From Actinomycetota bacterium (lineage in GTDB: Bacteria > Actinomycetota > Thermoleophilia > Gaiellales > Gaiellaceae): a DNA stretch of 10,129 nt. Location: contig JAIBJP010000060.1 in assembly GCA_020029625.1 (NCBI GenBank), forward strand, positions 1 through 10,129, in the 5' to 3' direction. Shown here in pieces: positions 1-5,969 of the stretch. The notes below the pieces were generated by a model. That model had not been told where the DNA came from. It ran no database searches and was given only the letters and a program-made list of their open reading frames with translations. Position numbers and translations under genes: made by a program. How positions within the stretch are numbered: position 1 is the first letter of the stretch; each line of letters begins with the position of its first letter.

Positions 1-226
1 CGCCCACGAGGAGCCAGCCCCACGTGATCGCGACGGGGCCTCCCTGGTTGAACGCGATGTAATAAGAGGTCAGGCACCCCGCCAGGATCGAGATGATGGT
101 GAACGAGATGGCGAAGTTCTGGAACCCGCCCATCGCGCGGAACAGCTCCTGGGCGTAACCGAGCTTGTGGAGCTGGCGCTCGTCGTCGAGGTAGTCGGTC
201 GCTACCGCCCGCTCTTCCCTTTCCAT
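1..226 (-). CDS. APC-superfamily amino acid/amine permease (N-terminal part, gene continues beyond the window)
   Basis: Reading the minus strand from the ATG at 226 gives 75 codons with no stop. The product begins MEREERAVATDYLDDERQL, then has the motif LGYAQELFRAMGGFQNFAIS and a first hydrophobic segment (roughly residues 36-55) followed by FNQGGPVAITWGW. This N-terminal pattern (LGY-x-QEL-x-R-x-MGGF-x-NFAISF, then a GGP turn) is characteristic of APC permeases of the GABA/choline/amino-acid type found in actinobacteria and fungi. The start is supported by a Shine-Dalgarno-like AGGAGAGG at 235-228 and by an upstream promoter. The gene is divergent from a glutamine-synthetase-like/PuuD-like operon, so import of the amine that operon processes is a reasonable inference. 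The substrate cannot be read from this fragment. Confidence 0.85.
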   Translation of the reverse strand, partial: MEREERAVATDYLDDERQLHKLGYAQELFRAMGGFQNFAISFTIISILAGCLTSYYIAFNQGGPVAITWGWLLVG

Positions 227-260
227 GCCTCTCCTCTCTCGAAGGCCCCTGGGTTGCGGA

Positions 261-291
261 TATTTACGCCCCTCCGCTCGGTTTTTGTCAA
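261..291 (-). promoter_or_regulatory. Probable promoter of the permease gene
   Basis: On the minus strand a perfect -35 hexamer TTGACA (291-286) is followed by a 19-bp spacer and an AT-rich TAAATA (266-261), the only AT-rich stretch in this intergenic region. Transcription would start near 254, leaving a leader of about 28 nt with the AGGAGAGG ribosome site. The spacer is longer than the usual 17 bp, so the -10 assignment is approximate. Confidence 0.5.
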
Positions 292-310
292 GCAGCCCGA
301 GCACGGACGT

Positions 311-316
311 TAGGCT
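311..316 (+). promoter_or_regulatory. -10 box TAGGCT for leaderless expression of the glutamine-synthetase-like gene
   Basis: TAGGCT fits the actinobacterial TAnnnT -10 pattern and ends exactly 7 nt before the GTG at 324, the distance expected between a -10 box and the transcription start. No Shine-Dalgarno sequence precedes that GTG, so the mRNA could begin at the start codon. A -35-like TTGTCA at 285-290 (20-bp spacer) shares bases with the opposite-strand TTGACA of the permease promoter. The same hexamer and spacing occur before the gene at 2664. Confidence 0.45.
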
Positions 317-323
317 CCCTGAC

Positions 324-1658
324 GTGTTGACGCTCGACGAGCTGAAGGAGGCGGTCGGCGACGGTTCGATCGACACGGTGGTCGTCGCCTTCACCGACAT
401 GCAGGGGCGCTTGATGGGCAAGCGGCTGCACGGTGAGTTCTTCCTGGAAGGCGAGGTCGCGGAGCACGGTGTCGAGGGGTGCAACTACCTCCTCGCGCTC
501 GACATGGAGATGGTTCCGACCCCCGGTTACGGGATCGCCAGCTGGGAGCGCGGCTACGGCGATTTCGCGCTCAAGCCTGACATGGCGACGCTGCGCCGGA
601 TTCCCTGGCTGGAAGCCACGGCGCTCGTCCTGTGCGACGTCGCCTGGCACGACGGCTCGCCCGTGAATCCCTCCCCCCGCCAGGTGCTGAAGCGCCAGGT
701 GGATCGGGCCGCGGAGCTCGGCTACACGGCGAAGTTCGGCTCCGAGCTCGAGTTCTATCTCCTCAACGACACCTACGAGGAGGCTCACGCCAAGCATTAC
801 CGCGACCTGACGCCCTCGGTCCCGTACATCCTCGACTACCACATCCTCGCCACGACCTACGACGAGCCGCTGATCCGGCAGATCCGCAACGGCATGCAGG
901 GCGCGGGCATCAGGGTGGAGACCTCCAAGGGCGAGGCGTGGCCGGGGCAGCAGGAGATCAACTTCCGCTTCGACGACGCGGTCACCATGGCCGACAACCA
1001 CACGATCTACAAGAACGGCGCCAAGGAGATCGCGCACCTGAACGGTCAGTCGATCACCTTCATGGCCAAACCCGACCACACCTGGATCGGCAGCTCGTGC
1101 CATATCCATGCGAGCCTCTGGCGGGGGGAGGACAGCGCTTTTGCCGGCGAGTCCGACGTCTTCAAGCAGTTCCTCGCAGGCCAAATTGCCTGCTTCAAGG
1201 AGCTGGCGATCTTCCTCGCGCCGACCATCAACTCGTACAAGCGCTATGCGGCCGGAAGCTGGGCGCCGACGACGCTTGCCTGGGGCCACGACAACCGCAC
1301 CTGCGGTTTTCGCATCGTCGGTCACGGGGACGGCCTGCGGGCGGAGACCCGGATCCCGGGAGGCGACGTCAACCCCTATCTCTCCTTCGCGGCCGTTCTC
1401 GCCGCCGGCCTGTACGGGATAGAGAACGAGCTCGAGCTCCCTCCGGCGCTGGAGGGCAACGCCTACGAGTCCGACGCCGAGCGCTTCCCACACTCGCTCC
1501 GTGAGGCGATTGCCGCCCTCGAGAGCGGGACGATGGCGCGAGCCGCGCTCGGGGACGACGTCGTCGACCACTACCTCAACTACGCGCGCACCGAGCAGCG
1601 GCTCTTCGACGAAACGGTGACCTGCTACGAGCGCGAAAGGATGTTCGAACGAGGATGA
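324..1658 (+). CDS. Glutamine-synthetase-family gamma-glutamyl-amine ligase (PuuA/GlnA3/GlnA4-like)
   Basis: Product of 444 residues, typical for short GS-family ligases. An N-terminal beta-grasp domain (about 1-105) contains FTDMQGRLMGKR. The catalytic domain follows, with metal-binding FGSELEFYLL (E141, E143), GSSCHIHASLW (H260, H262), the nucleotide/glutamate region ending in DNR (R325), ETRIPGG (E341, R343) and NPYLSFAAVLAAG. The GSSCHIH form and the absence of the GlnA adenylylation-loop sequence argue for an amine ligase (polyamine, ethanolamine or similar), not nitrogen-assimilating GlnA. The downstream gene is a PuuD-like hydrolase with overlapping codons (ATGA), and a permease is divergent, so the inferred reaction is ATP-dependent gamma-glutamylation of an imported amine. 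I chose GTG 324. An ATG at 225 is in frame, but it would overlap the permease start codon and add residues encoded by intergenic promoter sequence. TTG 327 is also possible. The amine substrate is unknown. Confidence 0.88.
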   Translation: MLTLDELKEAVGDGSIDTVVVAFTDMQGRLMGKRLHGEFFLEGEVAEHGVEGCNYLLALDMEMVPTPGYGIASWERGYGDFALKPDMATLRRIPWLEATALVLCDVAWHDGSPVNPSPRQVLKRQVDRAAELGYTAKFGSELEFYLLNDTYEEAHAKHYRDLTPSVPYILDYHILATTYDEPLIRQIRNGMQGAGIRVETSKGEAWPGQQEINFRFDDAVTMADNHTIYKNGAKEIAHLNGQSITFMAKPDHTWIGSSCHIHASLWRGEDSAFAGESDVFKQFLAGQIACFKELAIFLAPTINSYKRYAAGSWAPTTLAWGHDNRTCGFRIVGHGDGLRAETRIPGGDVNPYLSFAAVLAAGLYGIENELELPPALEGNAYESDAERFPHSLREAIAALESGTMARAALGDDVVDHYLNYARTEQRLFDETVTCYERERMFERG

Positions 1659-2368
1659 GCAAGCCGATCCTCGGGATCACGACGTATCTCACCTCGGCCC
1701 GCTTCGGGACCTGGGAGGAAGATGCGGCGCTCATTCCGGCCTCGTATGTGCGCGCGGTGGAGGCCGCAGGCGGCCGCGCGCTCCTCGTGCCTCCCAGCAT
1801 GGACGGCATTGAGGAAACGCTCGACGCGCTCGATGGACTGCTCTTCTCAGGCGGCTCCGACCTCGACCCGGAGCTCTACGGCCAGGAGACGCACGCCGAG
1901 ACGGCGAACGTAGTGCCCGAGCGCGACCGCGCAGAGATCGCCCTCCTCCAAGCCGCGCTCGAGCGCGACATGCCCGTCCTGGCCGTTTGCCGGGGAAGCC
2001 AGGTCCTGAACGTCGCCCGCGGCGGCGACCTCGTCCAGCACCTCCCCGACGTGGTCGGCGACGAGAAGCACAAGCACACGCCTGGCGTATTCGCCGACCA
2101 CGACGTCGCCCTCGTCTCGGGAACGCGGGTGCAGCAGATCCTCGGCGATCACGCGCCCGTGAAGAGCCATCACCACCAGGGCTACGGGCAGCTCGGAGAG
2201 GGGTTGCGCGAGGCCGCCCGAGCCGATGACGGGACGATCGAAGCCCTCGAAGATCCTTCCCGCCGCTTCGCGCTCGGCGTGCTCTGGCACCCGGAGGCCG
2301 GGGACGATTTGGCGCTCATCGAGGCGCTCGTCGAGGAGGCACGCGCGTACCGCGACGAGCGCCGGTAA
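1655..2368 (+). CDS. puuD: Gamma-glutamyl-gamma-aminobutyrate hydrolase-like peptidase (C26, PuuD family)
   Basis: 237 residues, the usual length for class-I glutamine-amidotransferase-like C26 hydrolases. The N-terminus PILGITTYL and the segment LDGLLFSGGSDLDPELYG (about 60-76) are family hallmarks. The nucleophile elbow AVCRGSQVLNVARGG contains Cys112, and FALGVLWHPE supplies His212 and Glu214, so the catalytic triad is complete. PuuD releases glutamate from gamma-Glu-GABA at the end of the gamma-glutamylated putrescine route in the cytoplasm. Here it probably hydrolyses whatever gamma-glutamyl product derives from the upstream ligase. The ATG overlaps the ligase stop (ATGA), with a purine-rich GAACGAGG just upstream, indicating translational coupling. 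No PuuB oxidase or PuuC dehydrogenase is adjacent, so the exact substrate is inferred. Confidence 0.88.
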   Translation: MSKPILGITTYLTSARFGTWEEDAALIPASYVRAVEAAGGRALLVPPSMDGIEETLDALDGLLFSGGSDLDPELYGQETHAETANVVPERDRAEIALLQAALERDMPVLAVCRGSQVLNVARGGDLVQHLPDVVGDEKHKHTPGVFADHDVALVSGTRVQQILGDHAPVKSHHHQGYGQLGEGLREAARADDGTIEALEDPSRRFALGVLWHPEAGDDLALIEALVEEARAYRDERR

Positions 2369-2414
2369 CGCGGCCGCTTGCGCACCGCCGCGGGGAGGAG
2401 CATCATCGTCGGTG

Positions 2415-2630
2415 ATGCCGGTCGTCTACGGCTCCCCGGACCTGCTGCCTGGCCTCAGTGTGGTCTACGTCTGCGGGTGCGGCCTGCGGATCGGTGAGTA
2501 CGGCGCTCATGCCGCGGAGCCACCGCCGGGGTGGGTTCGGATCGCCGAGAGCGACTATGTCTGCGAGCACTGCGCCGCGTACTTCGCGTCGGAAGCGCAA
2601 GCGCGGCCGCGCCAGAGCCCCCCGGCCTAG
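2415..2630 (+). CDS. Small Cys4 protein, possible zinc ribbon (hypothetical)
   Basis: 71 residues from ATG 2415 (GTG 2412 directly before it is equally possible). I do not recognise a named family. The visible feature is a pair of cysteine knuckles: VYVCGCGLRIG (C20, C22) and DYVCEHCAAYF (C50, C53), separated by a Pro- and Trp-containing linker. This spacing is compatible with one structural zinc site. The C-terminus (about 60-71) is polar and Pro/Arg/Gln-rich, probably disordered. GGAGGAG at 2394-2400 is a ribosome site with a rather long spacing (11-14 nt). It lies 46 nt after the puuD-like gene on the same strand and might be co-transcribed. An open frame extends upstream to 2226, but that part overlaps the hydrolase in another frame and is not credible coding sequence. 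Confidence 0.55.
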   Translation: MPVVYGSPDLLPGLSVVYVCGCGLRIGEYGAHAAEPPPGWVRIAESDYVCEHCAAYFASEAQARPRQSPPA

Positions 2631-2650
2631 CGGCCGTCAGCAGAGGTCCC

Positions 2651-2656
2651 TAGGCT
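2651..2656 (+). promoter_or_regulatory. -10 box TAGGCT for the lipoprotein gene
   Basis: TAGGCT ends 7 nt before the GTG at 2664. It repeats the exact hexamer, spacing and start codon seen before the glutamine-synthetase-like gene. No Shine-Dalgarno is present in the 7-nt interval, which points to a leaderless mRNA. I see no clear -35 element. Confidence 0.45.
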
Positions 2657-2663
2657 TTCCGTT

Positions 2664-3161
2664 GTGAGGCGTGCTGCCGTCATCGCCTTGGCGCTCGCGG
2701 GCGTCCTTGCCTTGGAGGTCACTGCGGGCTGTGGGTCGGGCCAGAGCGAACCGCAGGTCGAGCTTGCCACACCCGGCCAGGTCATCGATCAGTTCAAGCG
2801 CGAGACAGGACGACCACTCGAGCGGGCCGCCATGGAGGACGAGGCGTTCGATCAGCTGAGCTACGGCCTGAACCCGTCGAAGAAGCTGCTCGACCGGTAC
2901 GGGATCTTCTCGGTGTACGTCGCCAAGAAGGGGCATATGGAAGCGGTGAGCTCGCTCCTCCGGGACAAGGCGACGAAGAAGGCTCTGGAGCGCGACTCCG
3001 AGGGGGTCTACTGGGAGCTCGACTCCAACAGCGGCACGTGGGTCGCCTACAAGCGCTACTCGCGGAATGTCGTCCTCGTCTGGTTCAGCGGCTCCACCGC
3101 GCGAAACGCCGACACTCGTTGGGCGCGACTCGACCGGGTCCTGACCGACCTCCCCGGCTAA
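2664..3161 (+). CDS. Putative secreted lipoprotein of unknown function
   Basis: 165 residues from GTG 2664. The N-terminus RRAAVIALALAGVLALEVTA is a signal peptide with a two-arginine n-region and a hydrophobic core. It is followed by AGC (Cys23) and GSGQSEP, so Cys23 is the likely lipidated residue and the linker after it is short and polar. The lipobox is imperfect: Thr, not Leu/Val/Ile, at -3, and Glu18 interrupts the hydrophobic core. The mature part is charged and mixed alpha/beta in character, with the segments YGIFSVYVAKKGH and GVYWELDSNSGTWVAYKRYS, then RNVVLVWF. There is no internal cysteine and no recognisable catalytic motif. I cannot name the family. It stands alone between the Cys4 protein and the dehydrogenase. 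Confidence 0.7.
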   Translation: MRRAAVIALALAGVLALEVTAGCGSGQSEPQVELATPGQVIDQFKRETGRPLERAAMEDEAFDQLSYGLNPSKKLLDRYGIFSVYVAKKGHMEAVSSLLRDKATKKALERDSEGVYWELDSNSGTWVAYKRYSRNVVLVWFSGSTARNADTRWARLDRVLTDLPG

Positions 3162-3164
3162 GCT
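3159..3164 (+). promoter_or_regulatory. Possible -10 box TAAGCT for the dehydrogenase gene
   Basis: TAAGCT fits TAnnnT, overlaps the TAA stop of the lipoprotein gene and lies 10 nt before ATG 3175, which would give a leader of only about 3 nt. No Shine-Dalgarno lies before this ATG. The alternative is read-through from the lipoprotein gene. Confidence 0.3.
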
Positions 3165-3174
3165 CCGCGTCCGT

Positions 3175-3942
3175 ATGGGTCGACTCGACGGCAAGGTCGC
3201 GGTCATCACCGGCGCCGGGGGCGGGATCGGACGCGAGGCGACGCTCCTCTTCTCAGAGGAGGGCGCGAGCGTCTGCGTCGCCGACGTTGCGGAGGATCAG
3301 GGGCAACGGACCGCTGCCGACGCACGCGAAGCTTTCTTCCAGAGGGTCGATGTCACCGATCCGGAGAGCGTCGAGGAGATGTTCCGCGCCACGGTGGATC
3401 GCTACGGCGGCATCGACGTCCTCTACAACAACGCCGGGATCATGCCGGCTGACGACAGCTCGGTTCTCGAGACCGACCTGGGCGGCTGGCAGCGCGTTCA
3501 GGACGTCAACACGAAAGGCGTCTTCCTCTGCTGCAAGTACGGGATCCCGCATCTCCTCGAGCGCGGGGGCGGTTCGGTAATCAACGTTGCCTCGTTCGTG
3601 GCGCTGGCGGGCGCCGCGACCTCGCAGATCTCGTATACCGCCTCGAAGGGAGCGGTGCTCTCGATGAGCCGCGAGTTGGCCGTCGAGTTTGCTCGGCGCG
3701 GAGTCCGAGTGAACGCGCTCTGCCCGGGCCCTGTCGAGACGCCGCTCTTAATGCGCCTCCTGAATGAAACCGAAGGCGCCCTCGAGCGCCGCCTCGTCCA
3801 CATCCCCATGGGGCGGCTCGCGCAGGCGAAGGAGATTGCTTACGGAGCCCTATTCCTGGCGAGCGACGAGTCCTCGTACGTGAACGGCGCCACCTTCCTG
3901 GTCGACGGCGGCCTGACCGCCGCCTACGTGACGCCCGAATAG
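3175..3942 (+). CDS. Classical short-chain dehydrogenase/reductase (SDR), NAD-type
   Basis: 255 residues, standard for classical SDRs. The Rossmann fold is marked by TGAGGGIG (12-19), VADV with Asp37 at the end of beta-2 (predicting NAD(H) over NADP(H)), RVDVTD, and NNAG (85-88). Catalytic residues are Ser140 in NVAS, Tyr154 and Lys158 in YTASK, with an upstream Asn in QDVNTKG. CPGPVETPL follows, and the C-terminus ends SSYVNGATFLVDGG, the usual FabG-like substrate-loop and strand signature. It oxidises or reduces an alcohol/ketone in the cytosol, but the substrate cannot be deduced. The start 13 nt after the lipoprotein stop gives MGRLDGKVAVITG, the normal SDR beginning. It converges with the DUF6458-like gene with a 9-bp gap. 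Confidence 0.92.
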   Translation: MGRLDGKVAVITGAGGGIGREATLLFSEEGASVCVADVAEDQGQRTAADAREAFFQRVDVTDPESVEEMFRATVDRYGGIDVLYNNAGIMPADDSSVLETDLGGWQRVQDVNTKGVFLCCKYGIPHLLERGGGSVINVASFVALAGAATSQISYTASKGAVLSMSRELAVEFARRGVRVNALCPGPVETPLLMRLLNETEGALERRLVHIPMGRLAQAKEIAYGALFLASDESSYVNGATFLVDGGLTAAYVTPE

Positions 3943-3951
3943 CCGCTGGCG

Positions 3952-4170
3952 TCAGCGCGGCGGCGGTGGAGGCGGCGGCGGCTCGTAGGGCGGTCTCCCA
4001 CCCCACATCGTCAGGAGGAACGTGAGGAGAAGGATCGCCGCGCCGGTTCCCATCAGGATGTCCCCCGTCGTGTGAAGCTCGATCCAGTCGAGATCGGTGT
4101 TGATGGCAAACCGAAGGATCGCCCCGACGGCGATGAGGAAGAGGGAGCCTCCGAAGCTGCTGTAGACCAC
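3952..4170 (-). CDS. Small two-helix membrane protein, DUF6458-like, with polyproline tail
   Basis: 72 residues from GTG 4170. Residues 7-25 (GGSLFLIAVGAILRFAI) and 38-57 (ILMGTGAAILLLTFLLTMWG) form two transmembrane helices, separated by a short loop with acidic residues and TTGD. The order SLFLIAVGAIL-x-FA, then D/T-x-GDILM-x-GA, matches what I recall of the actinobacterial DUF6458 membrane proteins; function unknown. The C-terminus is a run of eight prolines after RPPYEP, encoded mostly by CCG codons, ending in Arg. Such a run would normally stall ribosomes and depend on EF-P. The neighbour on the other side is divergent (PPOX protein). The reading frame is supported by the hydrophobic pattern, unlike the other antisense frames here. 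Confidence 0.72.
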   Translation of the reverse strand: MVYSSFGGSLFLIAVGAILRFAINTDLDWIELHTTGDILMGTGAAILLLTFLLTMWGGRPPYEPPPPPPPPR

Positions 4171-4179
4171 GGCAGAGTC

Positions 4180-4185
4180 ACGCTA
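4180..4185 (-). promoter_or_regulatory. Possible -10 box TAGCGT for the DUF6458-like gene
   Basis: On the minus strand TAGCGT (4185-4180) fits TAnnnT and ends 9 nt before GTG 4170, implying a leader of about 2 nt. No Shine-Dalgarno is seen. It shares the 115-bp divergent intergenic region with the PPOX gene, where I see no other clear signal. Confidence 0.3.
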
Positions 4186-4271
4186 CCGGAGCGCTCGCGA
4201 AGCGCGGGCTCGCCTCATGCAAAGGCCCGTTGGGCGCGGCGCCATGCCGCGGGATGCGGTTGGGTCGGCAG

Positions 4272-4277
4272 TATCCT
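4272..4277 (+). promoter_or_regulatory. -10 box TATCCT for the PPOX-family gene
   Basis: TATCCT (matches TATAAT at 4 of 6) ends 8 nt before ATG 4286, again with no Shine-Dalgarno between them. This near-leaderless geometry supports ATG 4286 over the in-frame upstream ATG codons at 4217 and 4244. Confidence 0.4.
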
Positions 4278-4285
4278 CGTGCCGA

Positions 4286-4711
4286 ATGGCCTCACTCTCG
4301 TTGGAAGACGTTCGCACGCTGCTGGAGGCGCCTGCCGCGGCGGTGCTGACGACGACTCGCAAGGATGGGACCGCGCTGACCTCGCCTGTTTGGTTCCGCT
4401 GGACCGGCGTGGCGTTCGAAGTCGTGATCGCACGAGACGATGTCAAGCTGCGCCATCTCGAACGCGACCCACGCTGTGTCTTAGTTGTCTTCGAAACGAC
4501 CGCTCCGTTCCGCGGCGTCGAGGTGCGGGGCGAGGCGACCTTGAACCGCTGCGACGTGACGGAGATGAGAAGGTCGATCGCCGGACGCTATCTCGGCAAG
4601 GAAGCCGGGGAACGCTTCGCAACCGAACGCGCGGAGAAACCAGGTGTGCTGCTTCAGCTTTTTCCAGAGGAACCCCGGGTGTGGGACCTCGCCGACATCC
4701 TCCAGCACTAG
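4286..4711 (+). CDS. PPOX-class (pyridoxamine 5'-phosphate oxidase-like, flavin/F420-binding) oxidoreductase
   Basis: 141 residues from ATG 4286, the usual size of the split-barrel Rv1155-like proteins. The pattern SLEDVRTLLEAPAAAVLTT, then RKDGTALTSPVWFRW (beta strands of the split barrel), DVKLRHLERDPRCVLVVFE and GVEVRGEATL is typical of PPOX-class enzymes. In actinobacteria many of these use coenzyme F420 and others FMN or haem; the cofactor and substrate here are not determined. It probably acts as a cytosolic homodimer. In-frame ATGs at 4217 and 4244 would add an Arg/Pro-rich extension with no family counterpart, so I use 4286. It ends 31 nt before a strong hairpin that can serve both it and the convergent rnpB. 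Confidence 0.82.
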   Translation: MASLSLEDVRTLLEAPAAAVLTTTRKDGTALTSPVWFRWTGVAFEVVIARDDVKLRHLERDPRCVLVVFETTAPFRGVEVRGEATLNRCDVTEMRRSIAGRYLGKEAGERFATERAEKPGVLLQLFPEEPRVWDLADILQH

Positions 4712-4741
4712 ATGATCACATCAGCCGTTTTGGCAGACATA

Positions 4742-4769
4742 GAAAAAGCCCCGTTTCCGAGGCTTTTTC
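4742..4769 (-). terminator. Rho-independent terminator of rnpB (probably bidirectional)
   Basis: Minus-strand transcript: AAAAAGCCUCG, loop GAAA, CGGGGCUUUUU, an 11-bp stem (one U-G pair) closed by a GNRA tetraloop and running into a U tract. It begins directly after the rnpB 3' end. The other strand also ends the stem in CTTTTTC, so it can terminate the PPOX gene arriving from the left. Confidence 0.88.
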
Positions 4770-4773
4770 CTTA

Positions 4774-5111
<338 letters not shown>

Positions 5112-5124
<13 letters not shown>

Positions 5125-5306
5125 AAACCCAATTGTAGCCGCGATTCCGCGGCCGCCTCAAAGCCCGCCCCGCACTCCGGGCACACGATCCCGCCGCGAA
5201 CGTGCATGACGAACTCTCCGCAGACCGGGCACTCGAGGCTCGCCCCACGCATGAGCGCGAGGAGCTCCTGGTCGAGCGTGCTGTTGAGGGCGACGACCTC
5301 GCTCAC
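5112..5306 (-). CDS. Small zinc-ribbon protein encoded with lexA (hypothetical)
   Basis: 64 residues from GTG 5306. A polar N-terminal helix (STLDQELLALMRGA) precedes a zinc ribbon with LECPVCGEF (C26, C29) and IVCPECGAGF (C42, C45), separated by 12 residues with Gly-Gly at the turn; a short Ala/Gln-rich tail follows. The start codon shares one base with the lexA stop (TAGTG) and a Shine-Dalgarno AGGAG lies 6 nt ahead, inside the lexA 3' end, so translation is coupled to lexA. I cannot name the family. Binding of nucleic acid or simply a structural zinc site are both possible. Its stop codon lies inside the rnpB 5' end. Confidence 0.75.
5132..5161 (-). promoter_or_regulatory. rnpB promoter inside the zinc-ribbon gene
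   Basis: Minus strand: TTGAGG (5161-5156), 18-bp spacer, TACAAT (5137-5132; 5 of 6 to TATAAT). The box ends 7 nt before the G that opens the P1 helix at 5124. The promoter lies in the 3' coding part of the small zinc-ribbon gene, where it also has to encode protein. Confidence 0.65.
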
Positions 5307-5953
5307 TACAGGCTCCTGAAGACTCCCGTGACCTTGCCCAGGATTCGAACGTGATCGGGAAAGAGCGGTTCGAGCGCCGAGTTCTCGGGCTGAAGGCGAA
5401 TGCGTCCGTTCTCGCGGAAGAAACGCTTGACGGTCGCCTCGTCGGCGGCTTCGTCTTGCCCCGCCAGGGCGACGACGACGTCGCCGTCCCGGGCCGTCTG
5501 CTGACGGTGGACGACGACATAGTCCCCGGGCAGGATGCCCGCCTCGATCATGCTCTCCCCCTTGACGCGGAGGAGGAAGTCGTCCCCTCCAGCCGCGAGA
5601 GGCTCGGGAACGGCAAGGTAGTCCTCGATGTTCTCCTCGGCGAGCAGCGGACCGCCCGCCGCGATCTCGCCGACGAGCGGCAGCCGCGGAGCCTCCGGCG
5701 CCGCGATCCGGGCCGGACCGAGAGCCGCCACCGCGGGCGCGCGCTCGCGCCCGACGACCTCGAGAGCGCGCGGCTTGGTCGGGTCGCGCTTGAGGTACCC
5801 GGCGCGCTCCAGATTGGCCAGGTGGGCGTGCACGGTCGATGGCGAAGCGAGCCCCACTGCCTCCCCGATCTCACGCACAGTGGGCGGATAGCCGTGCTTG
5901 TCGGCGTATGCGACGACGAAATCGAAGATCTCTCGCTGGCGCTTGCTGAGCAT
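5306..5953 (-). CDS. lexA: LexA, SOS-response transcriptional repressor
   Basis: 215 residues. An N-terminal winged helix (MLSKRQREIFDFV to about residue 65, with YPPTVREIGEAVGL and SPSTVHAHLANLERAGYL) binds the SOS box. A linker precedes the S24 peptidase domain. Self-cleavage is predicted at Ala99-Gly100 in GEIAAGGP; the catalytic Ser134 is in KGESM and Lys176 in ATVKRF. The Ser-Lys interval contains an acidic insertion (QDEAADEA). After DNA damage, RecA filaments trigger cleavage and derepression. I chose ATG 5953, which has a Shine-Dalgarno GAGGTG 5 nt away and gives the usual N-terminus. The upstream in-frame ATG 5977 lies inside the SOS box, adds MFDQRGAG and is about where transcription should begin. 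The gene is coupled to the zinc-ribbon gene downstream and divergent from tRNA-Leu. Confidence 0.95.
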   Translation of the reverse strand: MLSKRQREIFDFVVAYADKHGYPPTVREIGEAVGLASPSTVHAHLANLERAGYLKRDPTKPRALEVVGRERAPAVAALGPARIAAPEAPRLPLVGEIAAGGPLLAEENIEDYLAVPEPLAAGGDDFLLRVKGESMIEAGILPGDYVVVHRQQTARDGDVVVALAGQDEAADEATVKRFFRENGRIRLQPENSALEPLFPDHVRILGKVTGVFRSL

Positions 5954-5958
5954 CCCGG

Positions 5959-5964
5959 CACCTC
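5959..5964 (-). promoter_or_regulatory. Ribosome binding site that decides the lexA start
   Basis: GAGGTG on the minus strand, 5 nt before ATG 5953. No comparable purine tract precedes the in-frame ATG at 5977, where the sequence is SOS operator. Confidence 0.6.
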
Positions 5965-5969
5965 GCTGG

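Noticed and set aside
632..1504. 290-codon plus-strand frame within the ligase gene
   Set aside because: It is out of frame with the conserved ligase and the product is Arg/Pro/His-rich, typical of a shifted high-GC frame.
288..1571. 427-codon open frame antisense to the glutamine-synthetase-like gene
   Set aside because: It mirrors the codon structure of the sense gene in high-GC DNA. The translation is Arg/Val/Glu-rich with no domain, and the sense protein has complete motifs.
2369..2392. CGCGGC/GCCGCG stem after the puuD-like gene as a terminator
   Set aside because: It has only 6 bp with a 12-nt loop and no T tract. Such GC pairs are common by chance at this base composition.
2226..2411. 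N-terminal extension of the Cys4 protein back to ATG 2226
   Set aside because: It overlaps the hydrolase 3' end in a different frame and encodes Arg/Ser-rich sequence. The credible part begins at 2412/2415.
3944..3957. CGCTG-GCGT-CAGCG hairpin between the convergent SDR and DUF6458-like genes
   Set aside because: A 5-bp stem without a T tract is too weak to call a terminator, although the position is suitable.
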